Of a stretch of DNA of 64,000 nucleotides, positions 49,751 through 57,365 are shown one piece after another. Within the stretch, counting starts at the first letter, position 1; every line of letters starts with the position of its first letter. The notes beneath the pieces are model-generated. The model made no database searches. It was given only the letters and a program-made list of their open reading frames with translations, and was not told the origin of the DNA. The translations under genes and the position numbers were made by a program. Where the stretch lies: NCBI GenBank assembly GCA_019423725.1, contig JAHZAW010000050.1:16833-80832 (forward strand), in the 5' to 3' direction. The DNA is from Clostridiales bacterium. Lineage in GTDB: Bacteria; Bacillota; Clostridia; Lachnospirales; Anaerotignaceae.

Positions 49751-50497
49751 ATGAATTTTGAAAAACTCGATCTTCTATCCGAAAAACTGAAAAACGCCCG
49801 TCCCCTGTCACAGGCGGAGCTTAAGCGTTTATCGGAAGAATTTATGATAGAAAACACATACGATTCCAATGCCATAGAGGGCAACACCCTGACTTTAAGG
49901 GAAACAGCCCTTATACTGCAGGAAGGCATCACCATAGCGGAAAAGCCCCTTAAGGATCATCTGGAAGCCATAGGACATAAAGATGCGTTTTTATATATGG
50001 TCGAACTGGCTGACAGGAAGGAGCCTCTCACGGAAAAAGCAATCAAGGATATACATTCACTGGTGCTTATGAATGACGCCGTAAACAAAGGCGTATATAG
50101 ACGACTTCCTGTAAAAATACTCGGTGCGGAGCACGATCCGCCCCAGCCCTATCTTGTGCCTGTTGAAATGGAAAGGCTGATAATGGACTATGCCCAGATG
50201 AAACAGGAGAAGCACATTATCGAAGCCATAGGACTGTTCCATATTTTATTTGAGGGTATACATCCCTTCATCGACGGCAACGGAAGGACCGGAAGGCTCA
50301 TTCTTAACCTGGAGCTTATAAAGGCCGGACTGCTGCCTATAAATATCAAATTTACGGACAGACGCAGATACTATGAATGTTTTGACAATTACTACGTCAA
50401 AAAGGATAATGGCGAAAGTATGATAGAACTCATAGCCGGATATGAGATAAAGGAACTGGAAAAAAGACTTGAGATGCTTGAAAGCATCGAAGGATAA
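49751..50497 (+). CDS. Fic-family protein (class II, AMPylation type)
   Basis: 248 residues. Fic core motif HPFIDGNGRTGR at about residues 171-182 (catalytic His, phosphate-binding loop). The inhibitory motif SNAIEG at residues 39-44 matches [S/T]xxxE[G/N] and lies N-terminal, which defines class II self-inhibited Fic proteins. The flap region GVYRRLPVKILGAEHDPPQPYLVP precedes. Start at 49751 follows GAGGTGATACCA. Transfers AMP (or another nucleotide moiety) to a target protein. It precedes the MntA/HepT-like pair by 14 bases and is likely cotranscribed. Confidence 0.9.
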   Translation: MNFEKLDLLSEKLKNARPLSQAELKRLSEEFMIENTYDSNAIEGNTLTLRETALILQEGITIAEKPLKDHLEAIGHKDAFLYMVELADRKEPLTEKAIKDIHSLVLMNDAVNKGVYRRLPVKILGAEHDPPQPYLVPVEMERLIMDYAQMKQEKHIIEAIGLFHILFEGIHPFIDGNGRTGRLILNLELIKAGLLPINIKFTDRRRYYECFDNYYVKKDNGESMIELIAGYEIKELEKRLEMLESIEG

Positions 50498-50511
50498 AGG
50501 GAGGTCTTATC

Positions 50512-50805
50512 TTGGATGGATTATATAAGGCCATAGCAGCCCTTGGAGAAAAATTCAACGCGAAAAAAATAGTGCTATTCGGTTCACGGGCCAGGGGTGA
50601 TAATCACGAACGCAGTGATATAGATCTGGCAGTTTACGGTATGCCAAAGAGGGATCAGTCGGGATTCTGGTGGGAAATAGACGATCTCCCCACCCTTTTA
50701 AAATTCGACATAGTATACATCACGGCTGACACTGATGCCGGGCTTTTAAATAATATTGAAAAGGATGGTGTAGTATTATATGAGCGACTTTCAGACAAAG
50801 GCTGA
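50512..50805 (+). CDS. MntA-type minimal nucleotidyltransferase (antitoxin)
   Basis: Ninety-seven residues. The motif GSRARGDNHERSDIDLA contains GS-x10-DxD exactly as in MntA proteins of MNT/HEPN toxin-antitoxin pairs, where the antitoxin adenylylates the HEPN toxin. Start is TTG 7 bases from GGGAGG. The end overlaps the HEPN-like gene by 26 bases. Confidence 0.88.
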   Translation: MDGLYKAIAALGEKFNAKKIVLFGSRARGDNHERSDIDLAVYGMPKRDQSGFWWEIDDLPTLLKFDIVYITADTDAGLLNNIEKDGVVLYERLSDKG

Positions 50806-51172
50806 TAACTATAAAAAAGCGGTAAACCGCCTGGAGGAATCCATAAAGGAATATGATGAGACCCATAGCGATTCAGTTCGAGATGGTGCCATACAGAGAT
50901 TTGAATTCTGTATCGAGCTGGCCTGGAAAACGATCCGTGAATATTTGCTGGACCAGGGTTTTTCAGATCTTAACAGTCCGAAATCAGTTATGCGTGAGGC
51001 CTATGCCTATCACGTCATAGATGATGAGAAACTTTGGATCTCAGCTTTAGGTGATAGGAACCTCACATCCCATGTATACGATGAAAAAACAGCGGATGAC
51101 ATATACTTACGTATATGCGGTTCATATATCCATATTTTTAAAAAGCTGATAGATAAGCTTTCTGAAATTTAA
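50780..51172 (+). CDS. HepT-like HEPN-domain protein (HI0074 family)
   Basis: 130 residues, all helical. RFEFCIELAWKTIREYLLDQG is the HI0074-type helix. RNLTSHVY near residue 100 fits R-x4-H-x-Y, the HepT ribonuclease motif whose Tyr is the AMP acceptor. Together with the overlapping MntA-type gene it forms a probable toxin-antitoxin pair. Alternatively the family can act as a substrate-binding partner of nucleotidyltransferases. Confidence 0.87.
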   Translation: MSDFQTKADNYKKAVNRLEESIKEYDETHSDSVRDGAIQRFEFCIELAWKTIREYLLDQGFSDLNSPKSVMREAYAYHVIDDEKLWISALGDRNLTSHVYDEKTADDIYLRICGSYIHIFKKLIDKLSEI

Positions 51173-51179
51173 AAAAAAT

Positions 51180-51264
51180 CCCCTCCTGCGCCAACAGGAA
51201 GGGACGAAGCGGTTTGTATATGATACAATCCACCCTAAGCAAGTGTATTGTATCATAAGACCGC
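51180..51264 (+). promoter_or_regulatory. Double hairpin upstream of the recombinase gene
   Basis: First hairpin: TCCC-CCTG/CAGG-GGGA (about 51180-51204). Second: outer GCGGT/ACCGC (51209-51213, 51260-51264) and inner ATGATACAAT/ATTGTATCAT (51220-51229, 51247-51256) with a 17-base loop. No T-run follows. It may end the HepT transcript, or be a recombinase-binding or RNA control site. Confidence 0.45.
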
Positions 51265-51307
51265 CTATTTTTCCATACAATTTTTTAGGAAAAGGAGGTC
51301 TTTTTTT

Positions 51308-52789
51308 ATGTCAGCTGCGATCTACACCCGTCAGTCCATTGAGAAAAAGGACAGCGAAAGCATAGATGTCCAGATAGAGTATGCAAAAAAATATCTGGAC
51401 CCCGACGAACCCTATGAGATATTTTCCGATCCGGGATATTCAGGTAAAAACACAGTGCGTCCCGATTTTCAGCGAATGCTCAAAGGGATAGAAAACGGTA
51501 AATTTGATAAAGTCATAGTATATAAGCTGGACAGGATAAGCAGGCGTGTATCAGATTTTTCCTGGCTTATGGAAATACTGAATAAATACGGCTGCTCTTT
51601 TATATCAGCAAAGGAAAACTTTTCGCTGGATACCCCTGCCGGCAGAGCTATGTTATATATGACATCCACCTTTGCCCAGATGGAGCGAGAAAGTACTAGT
51701 GAGCGTGTAAAGGACAGTTATTATGAACGTCTTAAACTGGGCGCCATTGGAGGAGGCCCTGCTCCCTTTGGATATGATAACAGCTCTGTCATTCTGGACG
51801 GCAAAAAGCATTCCATATATATTAAAAATCAGGATGCTGCCATTATACAGGAGATGTTTGAGGTATACAAAAATCCTCTGACCACCCTTTCCGATGTTCA
51901 GAAGATGCTCAAGAATAAATATGATATTTCAATGCAGACTTCTGACATATCCAGACGGCTGCATAACCCTGCCTATGTTATGGCGGATCTGTCCATATAC
52001 AATTACTACTATAAGAGCGGCGCCAGGATCGCCTCCCCTATGGACAGCTTTGACGGAGTCCACGGCTGCCTTCTGGCCGGAAAAAGACAGGCAAACGAAA
52101 GAAAATACACCAGCGTAAAGGACCATACCCTCACAATGGGCAGGCACGAAGGCATAATCGACAGCCAGACATTTTTATACTGTCAGGAAAAGCTTTCAAA
52201 GAACCGCCAGATCAAGAATTCCCATAAGGGACAGTATACCTGGCTTTCAGGTCTTATAAAGTGCGGTGAATGCGGATATGCGATGGTGGTAAAGAGGTAT
52301 AAGCGAAAAGACGGATATGTTGCGAATTTCTACTGCAGCAATCAGACGGGCCATAAAGCCTGCAGTCCGCATACACATCTTGTGAGTGACGTTGAGGACT
52401 ATGTTTACGATGCTATGGTTAAGAGAGCCTATTCCATCGAAAAGGCAAAAAAAGAAGGCAAAACAAATATAAATCAGAAACTATCGGAGATACACAGCCA
52501 GATCGAGGATATAAATGCCAGGATCGAAAATCTTGTCCTTAATCTCGAGCAGGCAGGCGCTGTATCATTAAAGTATATAAATAAACGTATCGAGGAATTA
52601 GACGCCGAGAAGGCAAAATTGGAGGCAGAAAACGGTACATGGAGTTTTGAAGCGGATATGCTGGCGGTCCCTTCCCTTTATGACTGGGAAGAAAAAAGCC
52701 TTGATGAGAAAAAAGCTGCAGCACGCAGTATGGTCAAAAATGTGGTAATTACAAGGGAAAGTGTTATTACAGTTGATTGGAGAATGTAG
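51308..52789 (+). CDS. Large serine recombinase (phage integrase)
   Basis: 493 residues. Resolvase-type N-domain with AIYTRQSIEKKDSESIDVQIEYAKKY (catalytic Ser in TRQS), DPGYSGKNTVRPDFQRML, KVIVYKLDRISRR, and RAMLYMTSTFAQMERESTSERV. It continues with the recombinase domain (GGPAPFGYD), a zinc ribbon with CGECGYAMVV and CSNQTGHKAC, and a coiled coil (LSEIHSQIEDINARIENLVLNLEQ). Start at 51308 follows AAAGGAGG; the upstream in-frame ATG lies in the hairpin region. It ends 12 bases before the right attachment core, as usual. Confidence 0.96.
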   Translation: MSAAIYTRQSIEKKDSESIDVQIEYAKKYLDPDEPYEIFSDPGYSGKNTVRPDFQRMLKGIENGKFDKVIVYKLDRISRRVSDFSWLMEILNKYGCSFISAKENFSLDTPAGRAMLYMTSTFAQMERESTSERVKDSYYERLKLGAIGGGPAPFGYDNSSVILDGKKHSIYIKNQDAAIIQEMFEVYKNPLTTLSDVQKMLKNKYDISMQTSDISRRLHNPAYVMADLSIYNYYYKSGARIASPMDSFDGVHGCLLAGKRQANERKYTSVKDHTLTMGRHEGIIDSQTFLYCQEKLSKNRQIKNSHKGQYTWLSGLIKCGECGYAMVVKRYKRKDGYVANFYCSNQTGHKACSPHTHLVSDVEDYVYDAMVKRAYSIEKAKKEGKTNINQKLSEIHSQIEDINARIENLVLNLEQAGAVSLKYINKRIEELDAEKAKLEAENGTWSFEADMLAVPSLYDWEEKSLDEKKAAARSMVKNVVITRESVITVDWRM

Positions 52790-53354
52790 TTTTCAGTTTA
52801 GTGTCTAGTCCTTCTACATCCCACTGGATTGTATAATACCCGCACTCTTCAGCAGCACTTATGACGTCGTTTGTATATTCCCCAAATGGCGGCCTGAAAA
52901 GCTCACTTTTTATGCCAGTCAGTTCTTCTATCTTATTGCCTGTCGTGATAAGTTCTTCTTTGATCTGCTCCTTTGTGAGCTGGCTCATATGTGGATGTGT
53001 TGCTGAGTGGTTTCCAAGGTCGTGGCCAGCCTCGGCTATTTTTTTGACCTCTTCTGGATATTTATCGACCCAGTATCCACACATAAAAAATGTTGTTTTA
53101 ACATCGTTTTCTTCCAGTATCTCAAGAAGTGTGTCAGTATCATCCGCACCCCAGGCAGCGTCAAAACTTATGGCTATCTGAGGCTTTTCAGTCTCAACAC
53201 AGTATATGGGCAGAAGTCTTTCAGAGCCGGAGGCCACAGAAAATACAGCCTTTGCCGCAGGTGGAGCCGCCTTTACAGCAGCCGCGGCAGTAACTGCCAG
53301 TACGGCAGCGATCAAAATTTTTTTCGGAGACAGCTTAATGGTTTTGATAAACAA
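52767..53354 (-). pseudogene. 5' fragment of interrupted PdaB-like polysaccharide deacetylase
   Basis: Begins at TTG (53354) with AAAGGATGA 7 bases upstream. A membrane anchor/signal segment (KILIAAVLAVTAAAAVKAA) is followed by the NodB domain: motif 1 ISFDAAWGADDTDTLL (catalytic Asp and metal Asp), HSATHPHMSQLT (motif 2, His-x3-His type) and RPPFGEY (motif 3). After GYYTIQWDVEGLD (GAC at 52803-52805) the frame enters prophage DNA and stops 12 codons on. Motifs 4 and 5 are on the distant fragment at 17579-17824. PdaB-type deacetylases act in late sporulation. The lysogen should lack the activity unless the prophage excises. Confidence 0.92.
52802..52805. other. Right attachment site core (attR)
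   Basis: TGTC, the only stretch (with flanking CT on the coding strand) shared with the left junction. Joining at this base keeps the deacetylase codons in phase. Confidence 0.8.
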
Positions 53355-53484
53355 TGTATATCATCCTTTTTTCGATTTTGTAAATATATATTCTATAATA
53401 CGATCATTAATTCATCAATTCCCATCTTGACAGTAGGATTTCTAAAGCGTATAATCAAAACAAATTTAATCAAGAGGTGATTTT

Positions 53485-54417
53485 ATGTCAAAAATCTGCA
53501 ATAATGTACTTGATCTAACAGGAGGAACTCCCCTTATGGAGCTCCATAACTATGAAGATAGATTTTGTAAAGGTTCTAAAATACTTGCAAAGCTTGAATA
53601 TTTCAATCCCGCTGGAAGCGTTAAGGACAGAGTAGCAAAACAGATGATACTTGACGCCAAAGAAAGCGGAGCTCTTAAGGATGGTGCTACTATCATAGAG
53701 CCCACCAGTGGAAATACAGGTATCGGCCTTGCTTCAGCCGCTGCTTCCCTGGGATACAAATGTGTTCTTGTAATGCCTGATTCCATGAGTGTTGAAAGAA
53801 GAAATCTTTTAAAGGCATACGGTGCCGAAGTAGTTCTTTCTGAAGGCGCTAAGGGAATGGCAGGAGCCGTTGAGAAGGCTGATGAAATAGCAAAAAGCAT
53901 AGAAGGAAGTTTTATTGCAGGACAGTTTGTCAATCCTTCAAACCCCAAAGCCCACTATCTTACAACAGGCCCTGAAATATGGGAAGATACAGACGGAAAA
54001 GTAGATGTATTCGTAGCATCCGTAGGAACAGGCGGAACTTTAACTGGAACAGCAAGATATCTTAAGGAAAAGAACCCTGATATAAAAGTAATAGCTGTAG
54101 AACCCAAATCAAGCCCCCTTCTTTCAGAAGGAAAGGCCGGCCCCCACAAGATCCAGGGTATTGGAGCAAACTTTGTTCCCGAAATACTTGACACAAAGAT
54201 CTATGATGAGGTAATAGCCATAACTGATGAACAGGCATACAAAACAGCCAATGACATCGCTAAACTTGAGGGAATACTTGTAGGTATCTCATCCGGTGCA
54301 GCTGTGGCAGCAGCAGCTGAAGTTGCTTCTAGAGACGAATATAAGGGTAAAAATGTAGTAGTTATACTTCCTGACTCAGGTGACAGATATATGTCTTCTG
54401 GAGTATTTACAGACTGA
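53485..54417 (+). CDS. cysK: Cysteine synthase A (O-acetylserine sulfhydrylase)
   Basis: PLP enzyme converting O-acetylserine and sulfide to cysteine. 310 residues. TGGTPLMEL, NPAGSVKDRVAK (PLP lysine in SVKDR), EPTSGNTGIGLA, then GTGGTLTGTARYLKE (phosphate cup) and GISSGAAVAAA and PDSGDRYMS. Full length. AAGAGGTGA precedes the ATG. It stands alone with its own terminator. Confidence 0.97.
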   Translation: MSKICNNVLDLTGGTPLMELHNYEDRFCKGSKILAKLEYFNPAGSVKDRVAKQMILDAKESGALKDGATIIEPTSGNTGIGLASAAASLGYKCVLVMPDSMSVERRNLLKAYGAEVVLSEGAKGMAGAVEKADEIAKSIEGSFIAGQFVNPSNPKAHYLTTGPEIWEDTDGKVDVFVASVGTGGTLTGTARYLKEKNPDIKVIAVEPKSSPLLSEGKAGPHKIQGIGANFVPEILDTKIYDEVIAITDEQAYKTANDIAKLEGILVGISSGAAVAAAAEVASRDEYKGKNVVVILPDSGDRYMSSGVFTD

Positions 54418-54429
54418 TAATAGACGTAA

Positions 54430-54460
54430 AAAATCCTCATCTCATAGATGAGGCTTTTTT
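54430..54460 (+). terminator. Terminator of cysK (bidirectional)
   Basis: Stem CCTCATCT/AGATGAGG with a 3-base loop followed by CTTTTTT; A-run on the other side can serve the convergent tetR gene. Confidence 0.88.
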
Positions 54461-55025
54461 ACTGAATATCGTTATTTTCGATGCCCCTGAGGCCGCTTAG
54501 AACGAACTTATAAACCAGGCTGGCCACTTCATCGGTGGGCATATCAAATTTAGAGTCTATCCATAGACCAATGGCGCTGATAGCTCCCATAATTATCATG
54601 CAGTATACATATTTTTTATCTTCACTTTTAATATTAGGCTCATACTTTTCAGCCATGACCTTTTCCATGGCCACATTCATAAGCTTTATCCTGAAATCCG
54701 TGTCACTGTTTCTCTCAAGGAGTATCCTGAAAGTATCTCCGTTGGATTTTACATAGGAGAGGAACTCTTCCAGAAGTTTAGTCTTTTCCTCTTCGGAGCT
54801 GAGGCTCATCAAAAATTCCGATGTCTTTTTTAGAAGCTCGTCCTCGGCGTCCTTGACAAGCATATATTGATCCCCATAATACTTGTAGAAAGTCGTCCTG
54901 TTCACATCAGCATTTTCGCATATTTCCTTAATGGTTATTTTATTAAGAGGCTTCTGCTCCATCAGTTCAAAGACGCTTTCCTTTAAAAGTTTCTTTGTCA
55001 TTTGTATTCTTCTGTTTTCTTTCAT
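54459..55025 (-). CDS. TetR-family transcriptional regulator
   Basis: About 188 residues. N-terminal HTH: RIQMTKKLLKESVFELMEQKPLNKITIKEICENADVNRTTFYKYYGDQYML, the canonical TetR DNA-binding domain. The C-terminal domain ends KFVLSGLRGIE (TetR_C_7/8-like). Start at 55025 follows GGGGGATGTG. Divergent from the DegV gene and likely its regulator. Confidence 0.9.
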   Translation of the reverse strand: MKENRRIQMTKKLLKESVFELMEQKPLNKITIKEICENADVNRTTFYKYYGDQYMLVKDAEDELLKKTSEFLMSLSSEEEKTKLLEEFLSYVKSNGDTFRILLERNSDTDFRIKLMNVAMEKVMAEKYEPNIKSEDKKYVYCMIIMGAISAIGLWIDSKFDMPTDEVASLVYKFVLSGLRGIENNDIQ

Positions 55026-55153
55026 AGCACATCCCCCAAGGCAACATTTACCCATAAAAACACCTATAATAAACAAAATTCTTAAAAATGTTTATCTTAA
55101 TTCTTTATGTTGCAATTTGTTGGTTGCAAATCTTCCTGTTTTGTATATAGTAG

Positions 55154-55173
55154 ATTATAGTAAATTATAGTAA
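55154..55173. repeat. Tandem 10-bp repeat in the tetR/degV intergenic region
   Basis: ATTATAGTAA twice in direct succession, next to a TTGCAA/TATAGT promoter-like pair. It could bind the TetR regulator. It is a direct repeat, not the usual palindrome. Confidence 0.5.
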
Positions 55174-55203
55174 CTTAGTCAAGATAAAGGAGTTTTGAAA
55201 ACT

Positions 55204-56043
55204 ATGTCATACCGAATTATTTTAGACAGTTGCGGTGAACTTACAGATGAAATGAAAAAAACCGGAAATTTTACTAATGTTCCCCTTACTCTTCAGGTTG
55301 GAGAAATTAATATAATAGACGATGAAACCTTTGACCAGGCAAAATTTCTTGACCTTGTGGCATCCTCGACCGAATGTCCCAAGTCAGCCTGCCCTTCTCC
55401 GGAGCAGTATATGAAATCCTTTGACTGTGAATGTAATAATATCTATGTTGTTACACTCTCAGCTGAATTGAGCGGTTCATATAATAGCGCCTGCCTGGCT
55501 CAGAAACTCTATGAGGAGACCGATCCCTATGTCAATATGCATGTGTTCAACAGTAAATCCGCTTCTCCCGGCGAGACCCTTGTGGCTATGAAAATAGCTG
55601 AATATGAGGATGCCGGCCTGGAATTTGAGGAAGTAGTAAAAAAAGTTGAGGAGTACATAGAAGCCCTGACGACCACATTTGTTCTTGAGGACCTTACTTT
55701 CCTTGAAAGGAACGGCCGTCTCACAGGTCTTAAACGTATTGCTGCAAACCTTCTGCACATCGTTCCCATAATGGGATCTACACCTGAAGGCACCATCTGC
55801 CAGCTGGATCAGGCCCGTGGAATGAAAAAGGCCATGGCAAAACTGGTCGACCTGATTTTGGACTACTGCAGAAAGCTCGATCCCAAGGATATAGTAATAG
55901 CCCACTGCAACTGTGCCGAAAGAGCAGCCCACATCAAAGAAAAGATATCAGAACAGATGCCTGATATATCGATACATATAAACGACACAAGAGGCGTTGC
56001 CAGTCTCTATGCCGGAAATGGCGGGATAATAATTTCCCTCTGA
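55204..56043 (+). CDS. DegV-family fatty-acid-binding protein
   Basis: About 279 residues. It binds fatty acids, and members (FakB) present them to the FakA kinase. Motifs: IILDSCGELTDEM at the start, VPLTLQVGE, CPKSACPSPEQYMKSF, VVTLSAELSGSYNSA, NSKSASPGETLVAMKIAE, and DLTFLERNGRLTGLK near residue 165. Start at ATG 55204, 11 bases from AAAGGAG; a TTG at 55195 is too close. No fakA in the window. Confidence 0.93.
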   Translation: MSYRIILDSCGELTDEMKKTGNFTNVPLTLQVGEINIIDDETFDQAKFLDLVASSTECPKSACPSPEQYMKSFDCECNNIYVVTLSAELSGSYNSACLAQKLYEETDPYVNMHVFNSKSASPGETLVAMKIAEYEDAGLEFEEVVKKVEEYIEALTTTFVLEDLTFLERNGRLTGLKRIAANLLHIVPIMGSTPEGTICQLDQARGMKKAMAKLVDLILDYCRKLDPKDIVIAHCNCAERAAHIKEKISEQMPDISIHINDTRGVASLYAGNGGIIISL

Positions 56044-56063
56044 TAATATTTGATATTCAAGAC

Positions 56064-56092
56064 AAAAACCACCTGAAAACAGGTGGTTTTTT
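56064..56092 (+). terminator. Terminator of the DegV gene
   Basis: Perfect stem AAACCACCTG/CAGGTGGTTT with a 4-base loop and T-run. Confidence 0.92.
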
Positions 56093-56093
56093 A

Positions 56094-56645
56094 TTAGTCA
56101 TCATTATGGTTTCTTTTTGATAGGATTGCTGTAGCCAGATCAAGGGCACCATCTGCTGCCAGGCTTATTCCAAATATCATTATCACTAAGCTGGAAACTG
56201 TAAATGGATTAATAACGAGCAGTATACCAAAAGCAAGCGGTATAAGAGCTGATAGTACCAGTGGGAATACAGGCATAAGTGTATTTCTTCTCATTCTTAT
56301 GGCCTCAATGGCTATGGGGAGCTTTCCGGTACCATCGATTATGAGAAGCACTCCCAAAATAAATGGAATTATGGACAGTACTATTTCAGGCTTCATAAAA
56401 CAGAAAAGTGAAAATATGAGAAATAATACTCCTGCGAACAAATGTATGCCGTCCTGGAGCATATCCATCCTGTTTTTAATATACCTGTAAAGATTTATGA
56501 CCGCAAAAATAAGGGATACCGCCGCAATAATCCTTACGAATATTATGCCGCTGAGTCCCGGATAAAGTGCAAGAAAAATACCAATTATCATATACAGTAC
56601 GGCCAGCCATACCGATGCAGACCTGGCCCAGAAAAATCTAAACAT
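56094..56645 (-). CDS. DUF308 (HdeD-like) membrane protein
   Basis: 183 residues with six hydrophobic helices in three pairs, typical of DUF308/HdeD-type proteins: ALYPGLSGIIFVRIIAAVSLIFAVINLYRYI and LSIIPFILGVLLIIDGTGKLPIAIEAIRM with the conserved small-residue ends. Function uncertain; HdeD is linked to acid stress in enterobacteria. Monocistronic, GGCGGTGAT upstream. Confidence 0.82.
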   Translation of the reverse strand: MFRFFWARSASVWLAVLYMIIGIFLALYPGLSGIIFVRIIAAVSLIFAVINLYRYIKNRMDMLQDGIHLFAGVLFLIFSLFCFMKPEIVLSIIPFILGVLLIIDGTGKLPIAIEAIRMRRNTLMPVFPLVLSALIPLAFGILLVINPFTVSSLVIMIFGISLAADGALDLATAILSKRNHNDD

Positions 56646-56733
56646 ACTATCACCGCCTTTTATATAATTTTACCACAAAACCGAAAAAAATCATGTTTTT
56701 AAAGCGACAAATTAATTTATTTTAAAATCCACT

Positions 56734-56770
56734 AAAAAAAGGACCTATCCTTGAAGGATATGCCCTTTTT
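56734..56770 (-). terminator. Terminator of tspO
   Basis: Imperfect hairpin (TATCC/GGATA with AAGG/CCTT outer pairs) and a run of T on the minus strand, just after the TspO gene. Confidence 0.6.
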
Positions 56771-56781
56771 GCTATTTATTC

Positions 56782-57246
56782 CTATTTGTTCAGGATCCAG
56801 ACCATATAATTCAGATATCCTGCGAAGGTCACCCATAGAAGATACGGTATCTGCAGAACAGCCGCCGTTTTATCTATTTTGTTGAATTCATATATCATAA
56901 TTATTATGAGGAACCACAGTATTATCAAACATATAAAGGCTTCATAATACATCTGCATACCAAAAAACAGTATGCTCCAGCTGAAATTTACCAGCAGCTG
57001 GACTATCCAAACGGCCTTGGCCATACCGGTATCCTCTCCGCCCTTATTTATGACCATGGCCATTCCTATGCCCATAAGTATGTAAAGTATGGTCCAGACG
57101 ATGGGAAATATGAATCCCGGAGGGGTGAGCTGTGATTTTTCTATGAGCGGGTATATGTATTTGACTCCGTCAGCGGTGAAATATGAGGCCAGCCATCCAA
57201 CTCCTAGACTTATGATGGGAAGGATGATATACAGATATTTTCTCAT
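56782..57246 (-). CDS. TspO/MBR family tryptophan-rich sensory protein
   Basis: 154 residues with five transmembrane helices. Landmarks: SLGVGWLASYFT, LTPPGFIFPIVWTILYILMGIGMAMV (conserved PxWxF-type region) and the final LPYLLWVTFAGYLNYMVWILN-like helix with WVTFAGYLN. Family members bind porphyrins and tetrapyrroles. AGGAGGTAG precedes the ATG. Alone in its transcript. Confidence 0.92.
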   Translation of the reverse strand: MRKYLYIILPIISLGVGWLASYFTADGVKYIYPLIEKSQLTPPGFIFPIVWTILYILMGIGMAMVINKGGEDTGMAKAVWIVQLLVNFSWSILFFGMQMYYEAFICLIILWFLIIIMIYEFNKIDKTAAVLQIPYLLWVTFAGYLNYMVWILNK

Positions 57247-57332
57247 AAACTACCTCCTGTATCAGTTTATAAAAGGCTATATAAATATATATATTTGCCA
57301 TATGAAAAAATATTCTGTACATACTTTCAAGT

Positions 57333-57359
57333 AAAAAGCGGCTTTCTGATGAAAGCCGC
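57333..57359 (-). terminator. Terminator of the ABC exporter operon
   Basis: Perfect stem GCGGCTTTC/GAAAGCCGC with a 4-base loop and TTTTT on the minus strand. Confidence 0.92.
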
Positions 57360-57365
57360 ATATAT

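Larger units (their letters stand above)
17821..52805. mobile_element. PBSX-like contractile-tail prophage (about 35 kb) with large serine recombinase
   Basis: Bounded by TGTC at 17821-17824 and 52802-52805, both inside the split deacetylase gene. It holds a complete set of lysis, tail, head, packaging, replication, immunity and integration genes. Structural genes from the sheath to XkdX follow the order of Bacillus PBSX (xkdK, M, N, O, P, Q, R, S, T). The head genes are HK97-type (capsid, ClpP-like protease, portal, P27 small terminase). No structural gene looks broken, so it may be inducible. Confidence 0.93.

Noticed and set aside
51230..51307. Upstream ATG at 51248 as recombinase start
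   Set aside because: It lies inside the hairpin arm and has no ribosome site; AAAGGAGG supports 51308, where the resolvase domain begins.
17821..52805. tRNA gene as integration target, or CRISPR array within the element
   Set aside because: No tRNA-like cloverleaf at either junction and no regularly spaced repeats; the target is the deacetylase gene.
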